Below are positions 9,519-20,469 of a stretch of DNA of 64,000 bases, in pieces (the first letter of the stretch is position 1; each line of letters opens with the position of its first letter). Both the position numbers and the translations under genes were made by a program. Location of the stretch: the NCBI GenBank assembly GCA_002077045.2, contig KZ111146.1, forward strand, positions 887,657 to 951,656, given 5' to 3'. The DNA is from Rachicladosporium sp. CCFEE 5018 (taxonomy: Eukaryota; Ascomycota; Dothideomycetes; Cladosporiales; Cladosporiaceae). A model generated the notes under the pieces. It searched no databases. It was not told the DNA's origin and was given only the letters and a program-made list of their open reading frames with translations.

Positions 9519-10358
9519 ATGCCTAAGATCGCGCTCGTCGTAAGTCGCCCTTGAACATTGCCTCTCATGAGAGACATGGACAGTGGAGATAGCTGACCGA
9601 ATGGGCAGATCGGTGCAACATCCGGTATCGGTCGCGGTGTTGCCATTGCTCTCGCCTCCAAAGGCTACACGACCATTGTCTCCGGCCGCGACGCTACTAA
9701 GGGCAATGAGGTCGTCAAGGAAATCCAAGAACTCGGAGCTATAGCAGCCTTCCTGCCCGTTGATCTCAAGAAACGCCAGTCAATCAAAGATCTCCACGCC
9801 AACATCATCTCGACCTACGGCCAGCTTGACGTCGCGGTGAACTGCGCAGGCGTCGCCATCCACCTCAAGAAAACCGCGGACATGTCCGAGGCAGATATCG
9901 ACAGTACTTTCGCAGTCCAGATCACCGGCTTCTACCTTAGCATGCAAGCTCAGCTAAAGGCCATGCTGCCCAATAGGTCCGGTCACATCATCAACTTCAG
10001 CTCGATCTATGGCTCAAACGGGTTTCCCTTCGGTTCGGCGATCTCGGCCAGCAAGCACGCCGTCATTGGCATGACTAAGAGCGCTGCTATTGAGTATGCT
10101 GCGGAAGGTGTCTATATTAATGCCATCGCACCTGGCCTCGTTCCGACGGAAATGGTCGCGGCTCTCGGTACTGAGATGTCGGCGCCTGACGCTGATCCTC
10201 GCGTGAAGGCTATGGATATGGCGAAGTTCTATCCGAGTGGTAGATTCGGGCAGCCGGAGGACATCGGCAAGGCGGTGCTGTATCTGGCGGAGCAGGACTG
10301 GGTGACAGGCACTGTGCTGACCGTCGACGGTGGAGCCACTGCTGGTCACAATCTTTGA
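9519..10358 (+). CDS. Short-chain dehydrogenase/reductase lacking the catalytic Tyr
   Basis: Classical SDR fold, 256 residues. Exon 1 (9519-9539) encodes MPKIALV; a 69-bp GT-AG intron ends at 9608 and exon 2 restores GATSGIGRG, the dinucleotide-binding loop. Arg in VSGRDATKG suggests NADP(H). NCAG (about residues 85-88), the Ser in INFSSIYGS (Ser138/139) and Lys156 are present. The usual YxxxK reads ISASKHAV: Ile occupies the position of the catalytic Tyr (about residue 152), coded ATC. The rest (APGLVPTEM, final WVTGTVLTVDGG) is canonical. It may be inactive as an oxidoreductase, use another acid, or carry a recent mutation. Substrate is unknown. Confidence 0.9.
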
Positions 10359-10728
10359 TGTACTCCGGCGGATTGGCGACTGAGGTGGCCTTGACCATAG
10401 AGGATTCAATATTGGTTGCATGACTTTTGTCCAGTCAGCTGTGTTGATCCAGTAAACACCCATTGCATCTTCAATGTCTTCATCGAGACCCGTGCAACGC
10501 TGAAGCTCGGTCAGAGCCACTTTCCAGCTGTCTGGGACAGCAATCTCATGTTGTGGACTTCACCGTGATTGCCCCCTCCACCATCAACGAACAAGTGTTC
10601 TCTGTATGCTTCCAATTCTCATGGAATGAAGCGTGTAACCTACGATGCGACGTCGAAAGAGGACATCATAGCCATTGTGCTGGTGAATTAATTGCCAATC
10701 ATACACACCACGTAGGTAGGCGTTCACG
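10359..10728. other. Intergenic, SDR to TMF/Sgm1
   Basis: About 370 bases holding the SDR 3' UTR and the promoter of the coiled-coil gene. No gene seen. Confidence 0.5.
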
Positions 10729-13365
10729 ATGTCTCGCCCACCCGGCAAGACCTCTGCTCCCACGAGCAATGGCAACACTGGCGGCGGCGGTGGAGGAGGA
10801 GGTGGATGGGGATCCCTCTTCAGCTCCGCCATTACCGGTCTCGAGTCCCGGCTGGACAATATTTTAGCGGATGACCCCGACGCGTTGGCGAAGCAGCGGA
10901 ACGTGCAGCAGAGTGGCCGGCCGCGAGCTGGGTCTGGTAATCTGGCGCCTGGAACAAGCAGCAGGAACAGGAGCGCGAGTGGGAGTCGGGAGAGGAGTGC
11001 TAGTCGAGATGGGGAAAGAAGCAAGACTGGGGGAGGTGATCGGTTGGCGGAAAGATTGGCGAGAGCTACAGCGCAGAAGAAGATGGCCAGCGGAGTGGGA
11101 TCAGGTGTAAAGGGCGGAGAAGAGCCACGCGATAGTGTGGAGAGTAGACGAAGTAAGGAGATCAGACGAAGTGGCGAGGTACGGCGTAGCGGCGAGGTCA
11201 CTCGAGGGGTGGAGGAGAAACCAACGGCAGCGGCAGAGCCTTCAGTTAGAGCGCATGGGAACGGCATCAAGAAAGATTCTGCTTCCGTGGAGTTCAATAC
11301 AAGCATACCAGCAACATTGCTGAGCTCAGAGCTTCCCATCAACCCGGCACGTCACTCGGTGGAGAGTAGCACACGTCCATCCTTGGACTTGCCAAGTCGA
11401 GACGAGACCAGCTCGAGCCGGGAGTCCACAGACGGAGTGTACACTGGCAAGACTCAAGCACAGCTCGAGGCGGAGATGGCACAGATGCAGGCGGATCACG
11501 AACAAGCTGAGAAGACGCGACAGGAGGAAATGCACGCGCATCTCGAGCGCATCGACGCCCTGCAGGCAAAGCTGCAATACCTGGCAAAGGAGACAGTCGC
11601 GGCCGCGAAGGAAGCCAACGCCGCCTCGCCCGCTGGCTCGGCAGAAGCGAAGTTGGCTGGGAAAGACGAACAGATTGCGCTGCTAATGGAAGAGGGCGAA
11701 AGTCTGAGCAAAAAGGAGCTGCGGCATCTCCAAACGATCAAGCAGCTCCGCGTCAAGGCCACAGAGACCGAGAAGTCAGCTGTGAGCAGTCGAGAGAAGC
11801 TCGCAGCAGTCGAAAGATCTGAGCTTGATTTGAAACAAAAGCTCAGAAGAGCAGAGGCTGCTCAGCGACAATTGCTCGAAGATACACGACGCATCCCAAG
11901 TATGGAGAAGCAGGTTCAGGAGGCAATCGTAGAGCGCGACAAGTCATCAGGGTCCGTGGTTGATCTACAGAGCAAGCTACGAGATGCTGAAAAGAGGATC
12001 CTTCAAGCATCGAAGGACGCCGCTGCAAAGGGCTCAGATGCAGATAAGGCAAAGATTGCAGATCTCGAGAATGAACTCGAGGATGCCCAGATTGAGAAGC
12101 AGCTCGCCGAAGATCGCGCGAAAGCTGAGACTCGAAAGCTCAGGGACGAGCTCGACAGGCATCGCGAGAGAAGCACTATGCGAGAAATGGAAGTCAAGAA
12201 CGACATTGCCAGCTACGACTCTCGTCTGGAAGCTATGCGTGCCCGCGCAGAGGAAGCGAGCTCTGACGGCGGCGCTACAGGAGAGAACAGTGCGAAGCTG
12301 CTACGACAGATCGAGACTCTGCAAGGTCAATACAGTCATGCGAAGGGCATTTGGGAGACTATTGAGAGCTCACTCAATGCGAGACTGTCAACGCTAGAGC
12401 AGGAGCGAGACGACGCGAATAAACGGGAGGCTGAGGTGCGCAAGAAAGCTCGAGATCTTACCATCAAGTCGAGGAAGGCTGAGGACCAGGTCGATTTGCT
12501 GAAAGAGCAACTTGCGGCTGCGAATGCTGAATCGAAGACAGGAGGCGATCACATGAGCGCACTTCGGCGAGAGCTTACACAAGTCCAGACCGCACTCGCG
12601 GAGGCGAAGGCAGACTCAAATCGCCAGCGTCGCGTCTTCGACTCTGAGCTTGCCACGCGCCTCGAAGAAGAGAAAGCACGATGGCAGCGGAGCGCAACAC
12701 CCCTACGAACGGCCTCGCCCACGACTCTGACTCCGAGCACATCCCGTAAGCCGTCCTTTCCAAATCCATACCGCCCAGCCGCACGTCTTGCTTCGCCAGA
12801 CCTCACGTCACTGCACCTATCGCGACGAGGCTCAACTCATCCGCCACCTCAGCCGACAGTCAACTCTCCCTCTCTCAGCCGACAAGAAAGTATCCTTTCG
12901 TTCTCTGTCCCTCCCACTCCAGACCTTGAGCAAGAACCTGACTTCGACCCGGCCGAGCCAACGCCTCATTCCTCGCCACAGAATACTGTCGCTGACTTGA
13001 TGAGTACATCAATATCTGCCGCGGGCCCGTCGGTCCAGCTCGTCTCTCGTATGAGCGCTGCTGTACGGAGACTTGAGGGCGAGAAGGCGTCGTTCAAAGA
13101 CGAGCTCTCGCTTCTGCGAAGTCAGAGAGATGAAGCGCGAGGAGAGATTGTGGCGCTGATGAGAGAAGTAGAGGGAGTGAGAGGTGAAGGAAAGAGGATC
13201 GGGGAGCTCGAGAAGCAGCTCGGCGAGGTTAGAAGACGATACGAAGCTTGTCTGCAGCTCGTTGGTGAACGGGAAGAGGAAGTCGAGGAGCTGAAAGCAG
13301 ATGTAGTCGAGCTGAAGGGACTCTACCGCGAGCTCGTCGAGAAGAAAGTCGGTGGAGCCTCATGA
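10729..13365 (+). CDS. SGM1: TMF1/Sgm1-like golgin
   Basis: Long coiled-coil Golgi tether related to TMF1 (yeast Sgm1), a Rab6/Ypt6-binding golgin (family knowledge). Single exon, 878 residues. The N-terminus has a run of nine Gly, then WGSLFSSAITGLESRLDNIL, typical of the family start. A basic low-complexity region follows to about residue 230. Long heptad coiled coils run from about 235 to 650. A Ser/Pro-rich linker (about 660-760) precedes the conserved C-terminal TMF domain: MSAAVRRLEGEKASFKDEL, then RRRYEACLQLVGEREEEVEE and LKADVVELKGLYRELVEKK. The gene converges on RRP42 with only about 60 bases between the stops. Confidence 0.82.
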   Translation: MSRPPGKTSAPTSNGNTGGGGGGGGGWGSLFSSAITGLESRLDNILADDPDALAKQRNVQQSGRPRAGSGNLAPGTSSRNRSASGSRERSASRDGERSKTGGGDRLAERLARATAQKKMASGVGSGVKGGEEPRDSVESRRSKEIRRSGEVRRSGEVTRGVEEKPTAAAEPSVRAHGNGIKKDSASVEFNTSIPATLLSSELPINPARHSVESSTRPSLDLPSRDETSSSRESTDGVYTGKTQAQLEAEMAQMQADHEQAEKTRQEEMHAHLERIDALQAKLQYLAKETVAAAKEANAASPAGSAEAKLAGKDEQIALLMEEGESLSKKELRHLQTIKQLRVKATETEKSAVSSREKLAAVERSELDLKQKLRRAEAAQRQLLEDTRRIPSMEKQVQEAIVERDKSSGSVVDLQSKLRDAEKRILQASKDAAAKGSDADKAKIADLENELEDAQIEKQLAEDRAKAETRKLRDELDRHRERSTMREMEVKNDIASYDSRLEAMRARAEEASSDGGATGENSAKLLRQIETLQGQYSHAKGIWETIESSLNARLSTLEQERDDANKREAEVRKKARDLTIKSRKAEDQVDLLKEQLAAANAESKTGGDHMSALRRELTQVQTALAEAKADSNRQRRVFDSELATRLEEEKARWQRSATPLRTASPTTLTPSTSRKPSFPNPYRPAARLASPDLTSLHLSRRGSTHPPPQPTVNSPSLSRQESILSFSVPPTPDLEQEPDFDPAEPTPHSSPQNTVADLMSTSISAAGPSVQLVSRMSAAVRRLEGEKASFKDELSLLRSQRDEARGEIVALMREVEGVRGEGKRIGELEKQLGEVRRRYEACLQLVGEREEEVEELKADVVELKGLYRELVEKKVGGAS

Positions 13366-13426
13366 GCTCTCCATCATATCGGCATCCGTGTATCGTTACA
13401 ACCTCCTCATCACACACCTCTCAGAC

Positions 13427-14537
13427 TCAACTCATCCCAATTTCCACCCCCTCCAACCCGCCCATAACTTCGTCCGCCACCCCACCACTCTCGACAACCA
13501 TCTTGACCATCCTCGCAATCACCTTCCTTCCCACCCCACCCCTCGGAGGCCTCCACACACTCCCTAACTCATCCCTCTCCCGAGCTGACAACACCTCAGC
13601 GTTAGTGGCCGTCGCCACAGCCCCGCCCGCACTTCCCAACGAACTCGGCACGCCCGCTGCCGTCAGTCGGGATGGCGGGTCGACCGTGCGGATCGCGACG
13701 ACAGTCCATGATTTCGTTCCTGGGGTCTGCAAGACAGGAATCGCGAGCACAGCGTCGGCAACTGCTAGTTCAGCGACTGAGGGGTCGAACAAGATCGTGT
13801 CCTGGACCGAGATCACGAGAAGCGTGATAGGTGGCTGAGAGGTTTTCGAGGGGTAGAGAGGGAGAGAGGCCTGCCAGTCATCGTTGAAGAGAGGGTCCTC
13901 GTCTCCCTGCGATACCAGAGCTGGGAGGCGTGTGCTCAGCAGTGCCAGATGTGTCGTGAGGCTAAGCAATGGCAACGGGTAGGACAAGGGTGGCGAGAGC
14001 AGGAGAATCTGTGACAAGGGGAATTCGATGTCAGTCGAAATACACTGGAGTAAGATGGGAGATCGAAGGGCTACATACGTCTACATAAAGCCTCCAATGA
14101 AACCTCGCATTGATATTCAGCCTCCCCGCCAAAGCGCCATCAGCCAACAGCGCCTCCCTCAGCATCGCCCCAAGAAACACCGGCAGCGCATCATCATCTC
14201 TCAGCCCGGGTATATCGATCCCCAATTGCAGCCACTGTGCTTCCCCTCCCCTCTCCTCACTATCCTCCTCATCATCTGCCATGTTCACATCCTGCTCCGA
14301 AACCCCATTGCGAGTCTTCTCCACCTCCGCCTTCACGCCCACAATCGCCTCCGTGCCATCTGAGAAGCAGACTCGCGCGCTGCCATTGGCTGTGGGCAGG
14401 ATAGCGGTCTCTGCTACCAATGGGCGGAATTGCGTGGGTGTGCGGCCATCGGGGCGGATTGGCGGGGTGGACGACAGGGAGGTGTGGAGGTAGGAGAGCT
14501 CGGCGGGGGAGAGGGGGATGACTGTGTAGGGTGGCAT
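13427..14537 (-). CDS. RRP42: RNA exosome RNase PH-like subunit Rrp42
   Basis: Non-catalytic ring subunit of the eukaryotic RNA exosome (EXOSC7/Rrp42). Exons 14537-14079 and 14008-13427 join in frame across a 70-bp GT-AG intron; the junction reads RLYVD|ILLLSP, which matches the conserved strand pair of this family. The N-terminal part contains IRPDGRTPTQFRPL and GSARVCFSDGTEAIVGVKAEVE. Length is about 346 residues, longer than yeast Rrp42 because of an acidic insertion (about residues 75-95) and Ala/Gly-rich loops near the C-terminus. Rrp43 or Rrp45 are the alternatives, but the start and the DGR context fit Rrp42 better. The catalytic exosome subunit DIS3 is about 4 kb away. Confidence 0.85.
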
Positions 14538-15289
14538 TGCTGCGTGAGGCCGATGAAGATTGCTGAGCTGTATCCCAGAAGCGAGGCTTACCGTCGATGA
14601 ATTGGGAGCCCTAAAATTTGGAAGGAGTGACGTCGACGCGATTGCAGTGTGGTAAAGTGCGTTTGCTCTACACGATGCGACAATGACAAGGGAGGTGACA
14701 CCCAGTGAGGATTATGGTCTTTGTACACTACTATCTACATCTCGCCGTCGCCACCCCAGCCACCTCGCCGCCCCTCCCACCCCATCCATTCCCCGTCCCT
14801 TCCACACCAGCAAATAAATCAACCCGCACCAGGGGTATCAGATCCAGCTAACACTCTCCTCCAAATGTACAGCAGCAAAGCTCTCAAGCTCGCTCTTAGT
14901 CTTCGCCAGCAAATGCAACAGAAAGCCACTTTTCGCCGTCCCACTGTCTTGTGTCTGAGTGATGTACAAGATATGTATGTCGCCGCTTTGCAGCCAGTAT
15001 ATGTACGCAAGGAAATATGATGATTGTAGTAAGTAAATGCTCGGAAGCGAGAGGGTTGGTTGGTGTAGAGCATTGTGATCGACCGCGTGCGGGATCAGGA
15101 AAAAGTATGATGCCGTGAACGCCGTTGGTATGTTCTTGCGTGCTTGCAAGGAAGCGAGTGTGCTGTTTTCCTCTGTGAAACACTAGGTGGCCGTCGCTGC
15201 TCGATGCTTGGAGTCCTCTGGAGGAAGACAGATATAGGAGGAAACCGCTAAGTCGACTCGTCAAGGATCAATAGAAGTAAGGAGATGGG
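14538..15289. other. Intergenic, RRP42 upstream / IME2 3' flank
   Basis: About 750 bases between RRP42 and the kinase stop, both on the minus strand. Scattered short frames exist on both strands but none has family similarity or splice support. It likely holds the RRP42 promoter and a long kinase 3' UTR. Confidence 0.5.
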
Positions 15290-17762
15290 CTATCGGTAAG
15301 CAGCCTGAACACCGAAGATGCTAGCAGCCGCCGATGCAGCCCAGTCGTTCTCATCATATGGCGGTGTCGGCCATTGAGGATTGATGGTGTTCTTCTGCTG
15401 CTGCGGGGCCATTGGGATGTTCATCGGCTTCGACGGCGTGAAGTCATGAGCGCTGTAGCTCGCACCCATATTGTCTTTCGATGGCGATGGTGTAAGGTAC
15501 GGTGCAGACATTCCAGGGTCGGACGTGATCTGTTGTATGCGAGGGCGTGTTGCTTGATAGTTGCCGACAACAGGGAGTGGGTGATTCAGGCGACCGGCGG
15601 CTTTGTGCGCAGAGGTCAATGCTTCGTCGAGAAGCTCGTCCTCCTCGTCAGGCGTGTCGTAGTGATTTGCTGGGTTGTTGTATCGCACTGACCGGCGCGT
15701 TCGACTCGAGATGGGTGCTACAGTCGCAGTCGGCAGTGGCGAGGTGTTCTTCTCGGGCACAAGTGGTGTCGAGTGATGTCGCTTGAGTGCAGGGTTGCTG
15801 GGCATGCGGCTTGGCTGCTTGTTCTGCATGTTCGCTGCGCCGCCATTGACGTCCAGGCTGTATCGCACGCTCCTAAGCGCCTTGTCGAGCTCAGCAAAGT
15901 TCGGATCTGATGACGGGTCGAGTGCCACAGGTGCAATCGCCATCGCGTCGGGTATGGACTGCCTATTGATGTTGTTCGCCGATGTTGTGTTCCAGGGTCC
16001 ACAACCGGCATTGGCTTCAATGTCCTCGGCATTGGGCGACATCGGGCCAGATTGACGACCGGATAGTCTTCGCGCCCGCTTTCGTAGGTGTGAGAAGAAG
16101 CTTTCCCGTTGACTCCCCGTCGGTGACTTGAGACCGTTGGCTCCCTCAAGCATGCGCTCAGCTTCTTGCCGGTGAAGGTCTGCATAGTGATTGCCGTGTG
16201 AGTTGACAGACAGCTGCCGGCCAACCTTCTTGCGCTCCTCGGTAGTCTCTATCCGACGTGTATTCGCTTGAGCAGTCGCGTTGGTCGCGTCGGGTAGCGG
16301 TGAGATTGGTCGGACTGAAGGCAGTATGGGTATTGGAGCAGCATTCGACGCGCCTCCTGTAGTCCAAGTAGATCTCTTTGTATTCAGAGGCCTGGCCTTG
16401 GGCACCACAGGCACGACTTCGGCAGTGTTCGCATGTATAGGTGCTGGTCGTGGTGCGGCAGGTTGTACTGGCTGGACGTGATCGGGAACAGCAGGTGCGC
16501 TCTCCTTGCCTCCAAGCGACTTCCTGAACCAGAGCGATGTCTTCGTCGACAGAGGGTGAGCAGAGTCCACAGCTTCTGCAGCAGTGATAGTGGACGGCTT
16601 GCGGCCGAGCAGTCTCTGCGTGCTGCTGCTCTTCGGTCTAATCAATGGGTCCACGGCGTCTGAGAAGAACTCGTGCTCAAGTGCTTGTCGCGATGTCGGC
16701 CGTGCCTTCGGATCCCACAGCAAACACCAAGTCACGAAGTTCGCCAGGCTTGCTGGCCAGTGCGGCGCTGGGAGAACCGTCTCCAGCGAGTGCGGTGCCA
16801 TCTTCGGAAACGAGAATCCCAGCTTTTGTGCGAGTCTTATGCCGTCTTTCCATTCACCTCCGCCTACCTTCTGGCCGTGTCGGTTCACCCAGCTGCCCGG
16901 GCTCCCCATGATCTCGCAGACCCGCCACACTTGATCCACCTCGTTTCCACCCGGGAACAGTGGCTTGAGCGTCGCGATCTCAACAGCCATCGCGCCGATC
17001 GCCCAGATGTCAACAGGTGCGGAGTACTCGCCTGCCCGTAGCAACACCTCGGGCGCGCGGTACCATCGCGTTGACACATATGTCGTGTACGGGACTCGAG
17101 AGTGCGTTTCGCGCGCAAGACCGAAGTCGGCGATCTTGATGGAGTACGAGGGAGGCGTTGAAGGCGGTGTGACCATAGAAGAGTATCTTCGGAAGGTGTG
17201 TCCAGGTTCTGTAGCTGAAGTCGAGACTAGGATGTTTTCGGGCTTGATATCGCGATGGAAAAAGTCGTTCTCGTGGATGTGCTCCAGACCAGACATGATT
17301 TGGAAGAGGATGCTCTTTACGCTAGCTGTGTCGAGTGGCTTGTGGTCGCGAGCCTTCATCAGTTGGTACAAGTTGCCATCCATGTACTCCATGGCGATAT
17401 GGAGCTTCTTGCTGAGCGGATCAAGGAAGATGTCGTACGCTGGGACCAGATGAGGATGCGCTGGGAGTGATTTGAGAAAGATGACTTCACGAAGCTCCAT
17501 GCATTGCGCGAAGCTGTCGAAGGTTTTTTTCATGGTCTTGATCGCGACCTAGAAGTGTGTCAGCAGTCGAAAACAACACGCCCACAATTCTGCGACTCAC
17601 CATGGTGCCTCTTCGTACCGTATGAGCGCCAGCGCCCCGAGTCCGACCAAGCGCGACACTGCCGAAGCTCCCATCACCGATGTCCTTGATGACTTCGTAC
17701 TTATCATCAAGACACAAGGCCTGATGGGAGCTCCTATGGGAGCCATCGTACGCGACAGTCAT
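15290..17762 (-). CDS. IME2: Ime2/MAK-type serine/threonine protein kinase
   Basis: CMGC kinase of the RCK/MAK/Ime2 group, which controls meiosis in yeast and light, sexual development or self-recognition in filamentous fungi (family knowledge). Exon 1 (17762-17601) encodes YEVIKDIGDGSFGSVALGR, the Gly-rich loop; a 52-bp GT-AG intron leads to VAIKTMKK with the ATP-binding Lys (about residue 58). HRDIKPEN has the catalytic Asp at about 154, ADFGLARE the DFG at about 195, and YTTYVSTRWYRAPE a TxY activation loop. The kinase domain ends near residue 375. The remaining 430 residues are low complexity and rich in Ser and Pro, as in fungal homologs. Total about 806 residues. The start chosen is the first ATG in frame before the Gly loop. 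Confidence 0.9.
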
Positions 17763-18726
17763 CGTGATGAGAGTGCTTCAAGATCAAGAAGCTGGAATGA
17801 GGTTGGCGATACTATCTCGACATGAAGTGCGGGAGATGATATGGTCGCTATCAGTGTCAGCATTGGATCACTTCGCCACAGTAAAGTGGTCGGTACATAC
17901 GGGATTGGGCTCGCGACAAAGGTTATGCGGGCTAGTGACTGCAGAGCTGCAGTCTCAATGCACGAACTTGGTAGGCGAAGCTCGGGATTACGATTAGTCG
18001 ATGGATGAGGTGTAGTCGGAACAGTCCAGGAAATCAAAGAAAGTGAGTGTCGCGATGACTCCAGGGTCCTGCGCAAGAGTCAAGTTGGGTGTAAAAGAGT
18101 GTGGAATTCCTGGCAAAAGGGTCGCGTCGATGAGGTAGCGGGATCGAGAGTCAAGGAGGATAGACTACGGGCGAGTCCTGGGACCACGGATGGCGGGAGT
18201 GAGGCCCCGAGGGAATGGTGCGCTCAAGCACGATCGCCAGAGTCTAACGGCAGGGCCGAGATAGCGCAGGCGGGGGGCTTGACTCGAGGAGAGTAGTGGG
18301 CCCAGCGAGGGTGAAGGTGAGACAAGCGTTGCACTGCGGAGCCTGTCGTTCAGATAGGGACGAAATTAGGAGATATTCGATCGGAGGCGTAGTGCCAGGA
18401 AAGTATCGGTTCGGGACGGCGCTGGGAAGTGTGTCGGGAAGCACCACGCGAAATGAGACAAGCGGCGGCGCGAGCAGGTCGCGTCAGCTTGCTTTGATCT
18501 CTGTTATCGACGGAGGTAGACGGCGATGAGAGTCCGGCAATCCAGCGGCTTCAGGTCAGAGGGCCGGCATGCTGCTTGACACCGTTGCCAGGGTCGGTGA
18601 TGAGGTGTAGAAATGAAGCTGGCAATTGATGGGACTAGCAGTGGTTCCAGAAGGGCGCATGGACTGCCAGCGCAGACGGGCGCCGCGTTGACGACCAGGA
18701 CTGCCGTTGATGTCCCTGTGAATCGG
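17763..18726. promoter_or_regulatory. Long upstream region of IME2 up to the assembly gap
   Basis: About 960 bases with no supported gene. IME2-type genes often have long regulatory regions. The part from 18307 to 18726 is repeated without visible change at 36497-36916, where the kinase itself is absent. A frame that appears to run from here through the N gap into DIS3 is an artefact of the gap. Confidence 0.5.
18307..18726. repeat. 420-bp segment repeated at 36497-36916 (copy 1)
   Basis: Base-for-base identical by eye with 36497-36916. Here it ends at an N gap on its right; in the second place it begins at an N gap on its left and continues into new sequence. This is the pattern expected from an assembly-graph repeat or from the continuation of the duplicated block. 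Confidence 0.97.
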
Positions 18727-18826
18727 NNNNNNNNNNNNNNNNNNNNNNNNNNNNNNNNNNNNNNNNNNNNNNNNNNNNNNNNNNNNNNNNNNNNNNNNNN
18801 NNNNNNNNNNNNNNNNNNNNNNNNNN
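18727..18826. other. Assembly gap (100 N)
   Basis: Exactly 100 N, a placeholder for an unknown length. DIS3 is interrupted on its right side. The missing RNB and S1 domains of DIS3 need at least about 1.5 kb, so either the true gap is larger or the join is wrong. Confidence 0.98.
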
Positions 18827-20189
18827 ACTCGCGATCCCAGGAGTCGATCGCAACGAGAACACGCTTCCCTAGTAGCTCTGCCGCTTGCCGAGTTCGCACA
18901 CGCACCTTTGGTATGCGCTTGTCCATGGGTATGAGGAACACCGTCTCCTGCGAACGACCAGATTTTGACTCTGACCGTATAGAACCGCTGTCGATGTGAC
19001 CGACATACTGCCGCCAATTGCGCTTTACAATGCCGACGATCTTAGCCGTTGGACGTGGCTGGTTCTCCAGCCCTGCAGCGTGAGTCTTCTTGACCTCTTC
19101 CTGCAATGCTCGGCGTTCTTGCTGCGTCACAATGCCTTCACTCGCTTCCTCTTCGTCACCCGCGTCCTCGTTCTTGTTCAGCTCGCTCTCCTCGACGACC
19201 TTCGACGAAGGCGCTTTCCACTCTGACTTGGGCAAGATCTCGACAACTACCACATCGCCAGAGACTGCTCGATTACTGTACTCACGACCTTGTATGACAA
19301 GTGCGCGGTCGAAAGCAGGGACATGCACACTTCCTTCAAGGTAGTTGTAGGGTGATACATTGAAGATCCCTTGATGCATAGTCCCGGCCTTCACGCCCGT
19401 CATCATCGCACTGATGGAAAGATAGTCCGGGTACAACAGCTCAGCTTTGCCCGTCTTCAAGCCACGCTGCTCGGATATCATATCAAGGAGACGATCCGCA
19501 TCAGGTAGCTGTGAGGTATAGTCACGCAAAGGCAGCCCCACGACATTCTCGAGCTTGGCTTTCCGCAAGTTGTCGCGATCGTCAGACAGCATGACAATGG
19601 CTGGCAGTCGAAGACTCTTCCTCGCCTTGACAGCCTGCTGCAAATGCTCGATGTACCACGAGCATGCTTTCCTCACAGCGCGGTCATTGCGGTCATTGAT
19701 CGATTCTCCCGCCTCGCGCTGCACGTACGTCTCAAGTCTGAATTCATTAAAGAAGACGTAGAAGCGCTTGTCCTCATTCTTGGTCAGCGCGATCAAACGA
19801 TGATAGAGTGGCAAGCTTCGGTTCTTGACCTCTTCAAGCACAGTCTGTAGCACGATCACGTCGGTGAAAGCGCCGCCGTCTGACTCAAACAGATCCATCC
19901 CACTGAGGAAGGCATTTGTGTCGGGCACAAGGTAATGACCCGATGTGAGCTGCTTGGTAGCAGGCGGCGTGGCGCTGAGAACGAAGGGCTCTGGCTTCTT
20001 GCCATAGCCAACATCCTGTTGATCCAAGCATGATGTACAGAGCTGACTTGAGCATGGGATGTCTTGACGAAGGTAGACCTCTCGGACGATCTTTTGTACT
20101 TTTCCAGATTTGAGTGTTCGAACGTAAGTTTTGCTGCTCAATGTTGTCGTTGGAGCAGTCGCGGCGTGCGAGCGCTTAAGTGAGGTCAT
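18827..20189 (-). CDS. DIS3: Exosome exo/endoribonuclease Dis3/Rrp44, 5' part (cut by gap)
   Basis: Catalytic subunit of the RNA exosome. The N-terminal 454 residues are present: CR3 motif with CSSQLCTSC (residues 47-54), then the PIN endonuclease domain starting at GHYLVPDTNAFLSGMD with the metal-binding Asp at residue 90, and GESINDRNDRAVRKAC near its end. Cold-shock domains follow (GSVHVPAFDRALVIQGREYSN; SGRSQETVFLIPMDKRIPKV). The sequence stops at RVLVAIDSWDRE in the gap. The RNB exonuclease and S1 domains, about half of the roughly 970-residue protein, are not in the window. Divergent from VMA13 with 280 bases between the starts. Confidence 0.95.
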
Positions 20190-20469
20190 GATGTCGATGA
20201 TAGATTTGACATGCCCTGGAGTTAGTTGGTGCCCCGTCGATCAACTTGTAGCTGGTACCTGTAGATACGAGGTTGCTCAACTTGTCGTTGTCGAAGTTTG
20301 ATATTTGCGCCACAAGTCAAGTTTCTGCGCCACAGCGTCAGTCGAGGAGCTCTCGATCCGCCTGCCGACTGGAGCTATGTCACATCGAGGTCATTGACAC
20401 TGTCGACTGATGCTTCATCTGATTGAACGACTCGCAGTGGATTATCTGTAGTCACTGTCATCCCGCAGC

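Noticed and set aside
18504..20189. A long minus-strand frame that appears to run from DIS3 through the N gap to 18504
   Set aside because: The part left of the gap is also found at 36497-36916 without DIS3 and shows no RNB or S1 similarity. The continuity is an accident of 100 N not being a true length.
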